Positions 57,490 to 64,000 of a stretch of DNA of 64,000 nucleotides are shown one piece after another. The position numbers were made by a program, and so were the translations under genes. The stretch spans positions 86,729,199 to 86,793,198 of the forward strand of contig NC_092811.1 in assembly GCF_040954645.1 (NCBI RefSeq). The letters run 5' to 3'. How positions within the stretch are numbered: the stretch's first letter is position 1; each line of letters starts with the position of its first letter. The DNA is from Diabrotica undecimpunctata. Its lineage: Eukaryota; Arthropoda; Insecta; Coleoptera; Chrysomelidae. Below the pieces are notes generated by a model. That model made no database searches, was not told the DNA's origin, and worked only from the letters and a program-made list of their open reading frames with translations.

Positions 57490-59520
57490 GTCATGTCAAG
57501 CAATAGTGACGAAATAGCAATTACTGATCATGGATTTAGATCCCAAAATCTGGCAGAGGAATATAGGACTTCCCTGGTCACCAACAAGTGAAATCCCTAT
57601 AAAAATTCGTTAAAGGTAAACAAGCATAAAATAATTAAAATATGCACGTGAAATGTTAAAACGTTATATGAAGCAAAAAAGCTTAGAAACCTCTTACCTG
57701 AAATGGACTGAAATGTCCCTGTATTGTGAGTCCAAACTCCTAATACAGGAGGAGTATTAGTTGGCCAAACAACGGAAAGTGCAATTCTCAAGACTATCAG
57801 AGATATTATTTTGGAGCAAACGATGAGTCATATTAAAGAGATCGCTTGCAAAATCTGGAAACAAATTTGTCCCATTATCAGATCGAGTAATGCTAATTAA
57901 ATTAGCTGCGTTCCCAGTTGATATAAATACAATACAAGTATACGCACCAACTTCACCAAAGAACATACCGTGATTGAATAATTTTACCAACTTGTCTCAG
58001 AAGCCTTATCTATGATAAAAAAACACGAACTTACTGGAAATTAAAACAATATTACTGGAAAGTATGATCTAGGACAAGTCTAGGACAATCTAGAATTTTT
58101 GCAATTCTGCCACGAGCAAAAATTTGTAATTATGAATACACGGTTTTGTCTATTAAAACGTAGACTATATACTTGAAAGTCTTTAAGTGGCCAAGGAGAC
58201 AATATTGGAAAATATCAAATGGGTTATAGGTATAATAGTAAATAAACGATTTAAAAACTGCATAAAATCGGTCAAGACTTGCCCTGGTGACCATATTCAA
58301 TCAGACCATTCTATACGATGCTCTACAATCACAGTCAGACTAAATAGAGTTTGTAAAAATCAGAAAACCTCCAAAATATCACTAGATGTACTCCAAGACC
58401 CAGGCACTCTAAATAAGTTTCTCAAAAAATTAACAACAAGTTTCACGAAATTGGACTAGAAGATACCAACAACATAGATGATTGCTGGGAACAAATGAAA
58501 ACATTACAAATCACTGAATCTCGAGAAAATATTTTAAGTTAACGAATAATTAAAAATGACTGGGTGGCACAAGGCATCTTAGATCTAAAGGATGTTCGGA
58601 GGCAGTACAAATCCATAAATAGGGAAAAATACTGTTTAGAAATTGAGAAACCGGAACAACGCCATGACAGCTTTCATTTGCATTAAAAATTAAAAAAATT
58701 AATAAGCAAACGCAGAATATACATGCAAAATACAGTACAGGACTCTAGTATTAGAAGTTTAAGTGATATTAAGGAGCGCTGCGCCGAATGAGAAAATTAC
58801 ATAATAGAATTATTTAACGATGACCAAAGAATCTACCAAGAAGTAACATCTTTAGAAGACCATCGACCAAGCAAAACGAAGAAAAGCTTCTGATCCTGAC
58901 GAAATATCTGCAGAATTTTTACAACTATTGGATGATGAAAGTCTTGCGATTATCATCTCCTTCTTTAATAAGGTATATAGCAGCGGTAAATTACCAGACA
59001 ACTAGTTAGAATCAATATTTATAACTACTCTCAAGAAAAGGAATGCCACACAGTGTAGCGACTATCGACTTTAATCTTTTACAACAACTTTTATCAGTTT
59101 AATGAATCACACGTTCAAAATTTTTTATGAAAATATTACATTATCGCATATATAAACTTTGTAAGGGCATAACTGGAAAAAGCCTTTGATAGGGTACCAC
59201 ATACACTACTATTTTAATGATTGAATGCCAGCGTATATTTGCTATATTGAACTGACGAAGGCGTTTGACATGGTTTGCCTGGGAGACATTCTAAATATAA
59301 TAATAGAAAATAAAACGCCGACCAATATAACAAAGATAGACAGAGTGGGCTGATTGATGTTACGCAGATGATGCAGCAATTTTTGCCGAATCAGAAGATG
59401 ATCTTCAGAGACAGCTCTTTCAGTTCTTTCAAATAAGCCTCCAACTAAATATGACCATTTGTACCAACAAAACTAAATGTATGACCAACAGAACATGCAT
59501 TAACGTTGAAACATGAATTT
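57490..59520 (+). pseudogene. L2/CR1-like LINE, long but heavily decayed
   Basis: Fragments in LINE order: endonuclease start TWNVKTLYEAKKLRNLLPE region (57640-57700), NTIQVYAPTSPKNI-like text near 57925-57965, linker with KDVRRQYKSINREKYCLEIE (58590-58650), RT start around S-D-P-D-E-I-S-A-E-F-L-Q-L-L (58890-58930), C-S-D-Y-R-L near 59055, EKAFDRVPHTLL (59170-59205), and a decayed A-D-D-A-A-I-F-A-E-S box near 59370. Nearly every segment is in a different frame. Old copy. Confidence 0.6.
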
Positions 59521-59529
59521 AATTTAGAG

Positions 59530-59670
59530 GATTCCTGTATTGTGGCAAAAGAAAAGAACCATTCAGAACGTGTTTTCTTGGAAATGTGTTCCATAAAATC
59601 TAGTACATCTTGCATCAATAAAAAGTCAGACATAGATAAACTGAGCAACATTTATTGTTACTTACTGAAA
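59530..59670 (+). pseudogene. Possible Penelope-like element C-terminal scrap
   Basis: After frameshifts the text reads L-E-M-C-S-I-K-S-S-T-S-C-I-N-K-K-S-D-I-D-K-L-S-N-I-Y, which matches the order seen at 62625-62720 (FLEMCSILKHPNALNKRTDI, L-S-Q-I-Y) in the Penelope-like fragment. Short and uncertain. Confidence 0.35.
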
Positions 59671-59914
59671 AAACATCCAAAATAAAATTAATATCTACCT
59701 GTACCCACACAAATTACACTTATATGCATAACATGTTGCATACCATTAAGACAGGTTTAAAGATTAAAATTACCTAAGATGGGCCTCTAGTATTATATAA
59801 GTATTATATAAGAAATATAATATTAAGTACACCTAATTACTTTTTATGATTTTTTCTTTTTGTTCTCTATGTGTCAGAGTTAAAACACACTAGTAAAAGA
59901 TGACAAACCAAATT

Positions 59915-60208
59915 TTTACTATCTGTACCTAAATTTTAAAGAATTTTAAAATGTATTTTGTCCACTATTTTATATTTTATATGTATGTTAATAATGTTGA
60001 GTGTCTATGCTTTTATAAATAATCTCAACGACTAGTAAGTTGCACTGAAGATTTGTGATATTTTATAAATATTTACATTTTTTTTCTTATTACAGTCTTG
60101 AAAAAGGAATTAAACCATTCTGAAAGCTAGAAAAAAAGTCATAAGAGTGTTTCATTAACATCCCAGCCAATTTTCTGACTCAACCCTAATAAACTGTGTT
60201 GTTTGTTT
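59915..60208 (+). repeat. Dispersed repeat, copy 2
   Basis: Direct copy of 41374-41673 with scattered changes and small deletions (for example T-C-T-T-G-A-A-A-A-A-G-G for G-T-C-T-T-C-A-A-A-A-A-G-G). Ends at the same CTGTGTTGTTTG before a minus-strand LINE. Confidence 0.85.
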
Positions 60209-60209
60209 A

Positions 60210-61550
60210 TATTGACAGTCACTAATATCCAATACTACAGTATTCACTGCTTTCCCTCACTCAACCGTTTCCATCTTTCTCTGTTGTTCCATTCTCCATC
60301 GTTTAGGCCTCTCTTACTCATGGCGTCGTCTACTTCGTTCCTCCAGGATTTTCGGGGTCGTCCTCTTTTCCTCTTTCTTATGGGGCTCCATTCGATTATT
60401 CTCTTTATCCATCTGCTGTCACTAGTTGTTTTTACATGTCCATACCACTTTAGTCTTGTTTGTTAGTATGTCTATTTCTATTGATGTGTTGATGTTTCCG
60501 CTTCATAAGTGAGCACCGGCAACACACATTGGTCTAAGATTTTTCGTTTGAGGCACATGGGTAGATCCGATTTAAATACATAGTTTAATTTATCAAACGC
60601 TGCCCAGGCTAATTCTATGCGACGTGGGAGCTCACATGTCTGGTTATTTCTGCCCAACCGAATTTCATGTCCTAGGTATTTCTACGATGTAGTCTGCACA
60701 ATATCCCTTCAATCAACAGCAGTATTTTAATTTAGCACAATATTAGTCATTATTTGCTTCTTGTTCATATTAATCTTTATTCCGACCTCCAAGGAAGCGT
60801 GATATAATTTTTAAAACATTATTATTGCATCATCCATACGGCTATAAGGACGATGTCATCTGCAAATCTCAAATGACTGAATTTCTCTCCATTTATATTA
60901 ATACCATGCTCGTTCAGATGTACCTTCTTACAAGTATGTTCTAAAAGCGTCGTGAATAGTTTTGGAGAGCTTGCCGTACACCTCGCTGTATACAGAATTT
61001 ATTGGTTTCTTGTTCAGATAGTCTTACGCCAGCGGTGGCATTTTGGTAGATATATTTAATTATGTTAGTATAGCGATGGTCTATTAGGCATTTTGTTAAT
61101 GCTTTTAACATTTTTTGATGGTTTATAGTATCGAATGCTTTCTCGTAATCGACAAATATCAGTGCCAATGGTTTGTTGTATTCTACAGACTTCTGTATTA
61201 GGTTTTTTATCACTAGTAAGTAGTCGTTAGTGCTATATCCCCATCTAAAGCCAGCTTTTACTCTAGGCTGATAGAAGTCTTATTTAGCGTCCAGTGTTTT
61301 GATAATTGTTGTGAAAAGTTTATATCTGTGTGAAAGCAAACTGATAGAACGGTAGTTTTTTAAATCTGTTATGTCTCCTACCTTGTGTAATAAAGTATTT
61401 ACTGCCATATTCCATTGAGAAGAAGTTTTTTCTTGGTAGATGCATTCGGTGAAAAGCTTGGCCAAAGTCTAAATAATTTTATTTCCACCTAATTTGATTG
61501 CTTCGGTCACTACTCCGTCATCGCCAAGGGATTTGTGGGTGGAGTTGGTG
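60210..61550 (-). pseudogene. RTE-like LINE reverse transcriptase, minus strand, decayed
   Basis: Minus strand: LAKLFTECIYQEKTSSQWN, LLHKVGDITDLKNYRSISLL, FRWGYSTNDYL, ALIFVDYEKAFDTINHQKML, IQRGVRQ followed by a deletion, LRFADDIVL-like text near 60860, then a decayed C-terminal domain to about 60215 (L-E-E-R-S-R-R-R-H-E region near 60340). Stops and deletions throughout. Confidence 0.7.
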
Positions 61551-61603
61551 GTCGCCAAGTGGAGAAAATGACAAAGAAGGTGGCTACTTTATTTATTGAA
61601 GTC

Positions 61604-61634
61604 GTTTCGCTTTCTTATCAGAAAGCATCATCAG
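61604..61634 (-). ncRNA. Hammerhead-ribozyme-like core, left arm
   Basis: On the minus strand CTGATGA (61634-61628) and GAAAC (61608-61604) bracket a perfect 7-bp hairpin GCTTTCT-gata-AGAAAGC. Same layout as the right arm, with a compensating match where the right arm has a mismatch. Confidence 0.4.
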
Positions 61635-62147
61635 TTCATCTAAAAAGAACAGTAGGAAAAACCAAACATCCATAGAAAAGTTATTACAAGTGTGTTATCT
61701 TAAAAAGACATGTAGCAGACAATGATATTAAATGTGTAAAAAAGCTTACGACAATGGACATTATGAGATCAAGTTGTATAAACAATTACTTGAAACTAGA
61801 TACAGTTTACAAATTAACAAAGTTAGCACAGCAAAAGAACATGTGGTAATTATACATATATATATAAAAAATTTATGTAAAAACCTTAAGTTAAACACAT
61901 TAATATTAATATGCAGAGAACTAAAAAGATCATAGGATGCACTTCCAACAGTATATTATTAGTTAAATTTAATTTTGACTTTAGGTAATATTATTAAATA
62001 GATTAAGATTGAATAATATAATATTTAAAAGTAAAATGAAGTTCCAGTCTTTAGCTTTTTAGGTGCTGCAGGTAAATGATGGTGGTTATTTTATTTTTAT
62101 TTGACATTATTTAATATAAAAATATGATAAAACATACACCTTAGGGG

Positions 62148-62739
62148 ACAATTTTAAAGTAAACAACATATTAATTCTGCAAGAGGCAGATTCCTCTTTA
62201 AATGAAATACCCAATGGTGACCAACTTAGAATAATATCAAATAATTTCATTAATAACACTGTTCTGCCTAATACTGTACTTGGGACTTCAACTACCCATT
62301 ACTCATCTCTGCCCTATTTTCCTCAAGTTACTTAAAAACTTGTTAAACTGTAAAAACAGAATAATATACCTGTTAAAATTGCAGTTAAGAATGTGAAGAC
62401 TGTCAGAAATTTGTTTTCTAAAACAAAAACACCCTTGTCCCTTCTGAAACAAGTAAATGTCATCTATCATATACCTAGTGCTGAGTGTGACTCATGTTAC
62501 ATCGGTCAGACAGGGAGATGAACTAATCTAAGCATACTTGTGCTCTTACCCAGCATGCTATTAACACTAAGCACAAAGTTGACTTTAATGAAGTTAAGAT
62601 TCTTGGCAATGAACGCAATCTCGTTAAAAGACAGTTTTTGGAAATGTGTTCAATACTTAAACACCCTAATGCTCTTAATAAGAGGACTGACATTAGTAAC
62701 TTGAGCCAAATTTATCATGAATTAATTTTACAGAATTAG
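62148..62739 (+). pseudogene. Penelope-like RT end and GIY-YIG endonuclease, broken
   Basis: Reading includes VLGTSTTHYSSLPYFPQVT and KNVKTVRNLFSKTKTP, typical of the end of Penelope-like RT, then VNVIYHIPSAECDSCYIGQT-G-R (62455-62520). The latter is a GIY-YIG endonuclease core in the I-Y ... Y-I-G form (V-I-Y, C-Y-I-G-Q-T). Then FNEVKILGNERNLVKRQFLE to a TAG at 62737. TGA at 62519 and a frameshift follow the GIY-YIG core. Most of the RT is missing. Confidence 0.7.
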
Positions 62740-63689
62740 GCAGAATATGCTGTTTACTTTAAAATTGTTCCCTAAGGTGTATGTTTTATCATATTTTCAT
62801 ATTAAATAATTTCAAATAAAAATAAAATAAAATAATATTTTCTTTCTTTATTTAACTTAGATTCAATCAACTTACATTTTAATAATTATTTTGTCAATAT
62901 TACATTTACATATATTAAATAATTGTTTTTTTTTATCAAATTGTTTAATAAAATTTTTTAATTAAAACTGATTCATAGAATCTTTTTTAATCTCCAAAAT
63001 GCTATGAATGTTCCAAATGCTATGAACCTTGGACTGTGGAAGTTGAATCAATCTTCACCTGTGGCTGGCTAACCAGTCACAACGTAGACTTTATAATATA
63101 TGATAGTTTGGATTGAACTCGCTTGTTTGTTCATAGTTTCTCTTAACCAATCACTGGGGGGAAAATGGTGATCTTAACCACCTTTTCTTTCATTTTTTGG
63201 TTTTTTACTGAAAAGTTGTCACCCAAATTTATCATATTCTTCAAATGTACCGCTCTATTGCACTAGATGTTGGTATTTCGCCTTGCTGTTCTGTCATATA
63301 TTATATTATATTTCAATCTTAATCTATTCAATAATGTAACCTAAAGTCAAAATTAAATTTAACTAATAATACACTGCTGGAAGTGCATCCTTTGATATTT
63401 TTAGTTCTCTGCATATTGATATTAATGTTTTTAACTTAAGTTTTTTACATAAATTTTTTGTATACATGTACAATTACCACATGTTCTTTTGCTGTGCTAA
63501 CTTTGTTAATTTGTAAACTGTGTCTAGTTTCAATTAATTGTTTATACAACTTGATCTCACAATGTCCATTTTCGTAAGATTTTTTTACACATTTAATATC
63601 ATTGTCTGATACATGTCTTTTTATGGTAACACACTTGTAATAACTTTTCTATGGATGTTTGGTTTTTTATACTGTTCTTTTTAGATGAA

Positions 63690-63720
63690 CTGATGATGCC
63701 TTCTGATTAGAAAGCGAAAC
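63690..63720 (+). ncRNA. Hammerhead-ribozyme-like core, right arm
   Basis: CTGATGA (63690-63696) and GAAAC (63716-63720) are the two conserved hammerhead boxes. Between them lies a hairpin of the form GCCTTCT-gatt-AGAAAGC with one mismatch. One extra base sits between the first box and the stem. A full fold with stems I and III was not established. Confidence 0.4.
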
Positions 63721-63807
63721 GTCTTCAATAAATAGATCAAGTAGCCACCTTCTTTGTCTTTTTTCTCCACCTTTTGACCGAAAAACCCACCACTCTTTGA
63801 GTGATCC

Positions 63808-63810
<3 letters not shown>

Positions 63811-63859
<49 letters not shown>
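63811..63859. repeat. (TA)n microsatellite
   Basis: About 49 bases of TA between the Penelope-like right arm and a LINE 3' end; may be the simple-repeat tail of that minus-strand LINE. Confidence 0.95.
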
Positions 63860-63860
<1 letters not shown>

Positions 63861-64000
63861 GGGTACTCCTCCGCAAATCTTCCCGGTACAAGGCATGCTC
63901 CTCTTCTCTTCTCCTCTTCTAATTCCCTCATTTCTTGAGCGTCGAGGTCTACCTCTTTTTCTTCTTCCAGGAGGCTTCCATCTGTGATTTTTTGGGGCCA
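63860..64000 (-). pseudogene. LINE C-terminal end, minus strand
   Basis: Minus strand from the window edge reads PPGRRKRGRPRRSRNEGIRR and then RSMPCTGKICGGVPV, the G-R-P-R-x-x-W-x-x-G-I region at the end of endonuclease-reverse transcriptase LINEs. It ends next to the TA array and continues beyond 64000. Confidence 0.55.

Larger units (their letters stand above)
61555..63775. mobile_element. Penelope-like element fragment within large inverted arms
   Basis: Arms 61555-62015 and about 63300-63775 are inverted copies of roughly 450 bp, highly alike. An inner inverted pair, 62095-62165 and 62755-62825 (about 65 bp, near 90 percent), flanks a Penelope-like coding fragment. Both arms contain a hammerhead-like motif. 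Penelope-like elements often have inverted or tandem terminal copies, which this resembles. Confidence 0.6.

Overview
This is a strongly AT-rich piece of a large, repeat-laden animal genome. The transposon families (P, rosa-type DD41D mariner, pogo, piggyBac, RTE-like and I-like LINEs, a Penelope-like element) and a luciferase/4-coumarate-CoA-ligase-like host gene fit an insect, plausibly a beetle. The species cannot be fixed from the sequence.

Host gene. Only one host gene is visible. It runs on the minus strand across most of the left two thirds. Four exons can be joined in phase with good splice sites: 41060-41202, 30735-31038, 20734-20950 and 7994-8153. They encode the N-terminal and P-loop part of an ANL-superfamily acyl-CoA synthetase / luciferase-like enzyme. 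Introns are about 10.0, 9.8 and 12.6 kb and consist largely of transposons. The first exon or exons and the C-terminal half were not found and probably lie outside the window.

Layout. 1-7990: I-like LINE 3' end, two opposed DDE-transposon remnants, two RTE-like LINEs, L2/CR1-like and I-like LINE pieces. 8154-14485: (TA)n, pogo-like remnant, GC-rich patch, LINE pieces on both strands, a tyrosine-recombinase-like fragment, half of a mariner. 14486-20254: a hAT holding a Tc1, which holds a P-like element; the hAT itself splits the mariner. 21616-27350: a long-inverted-repeat element of uncertain superfamily with two LINEs inside. 31700-33590: piggyBac remnant. 33960-40200: decayed Ty3/gypsy copy split by a long-TIR mariner and by a DNA element with AATT target duplication. 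41374-44819: dispersed repeat, (TA)n and a rosa-like DD41D mariner. 45096-46806: a second AATT element of the same family. 47390-50451: pogo-like transposon with an internal 395-bp tandem duplication. 50450-51060: I-like LINE RNase H. 51303-56276: near-intact Ty3/gypsy element with LTRs that read as identical and a canonical -1 frameshift site. 56277-64000: TA minisatellite, LINE pieces, a Penelope-like fragment between large inverted arms with hammerhead-like motifs, and a LINE 3' end.

Logic. Apart from the host exons, everything recognisable is mobile DNA. Most copies are broken by stops and frameshifts. Target-site duplications let several insertions be ordered in time. The Ty3 element at 51303-56276 looks by far the youngest. 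The most unusual items are the two AATT-flanked elements sharing an asparagine/glycine-rich D-x-C-G-G-Q-N motif, the long-TIR element with a CXC-domain protein, the mariner/hAT/Tc1/P nest, the frameshift-ready Ty3, and the Penelope-like inverted structure.
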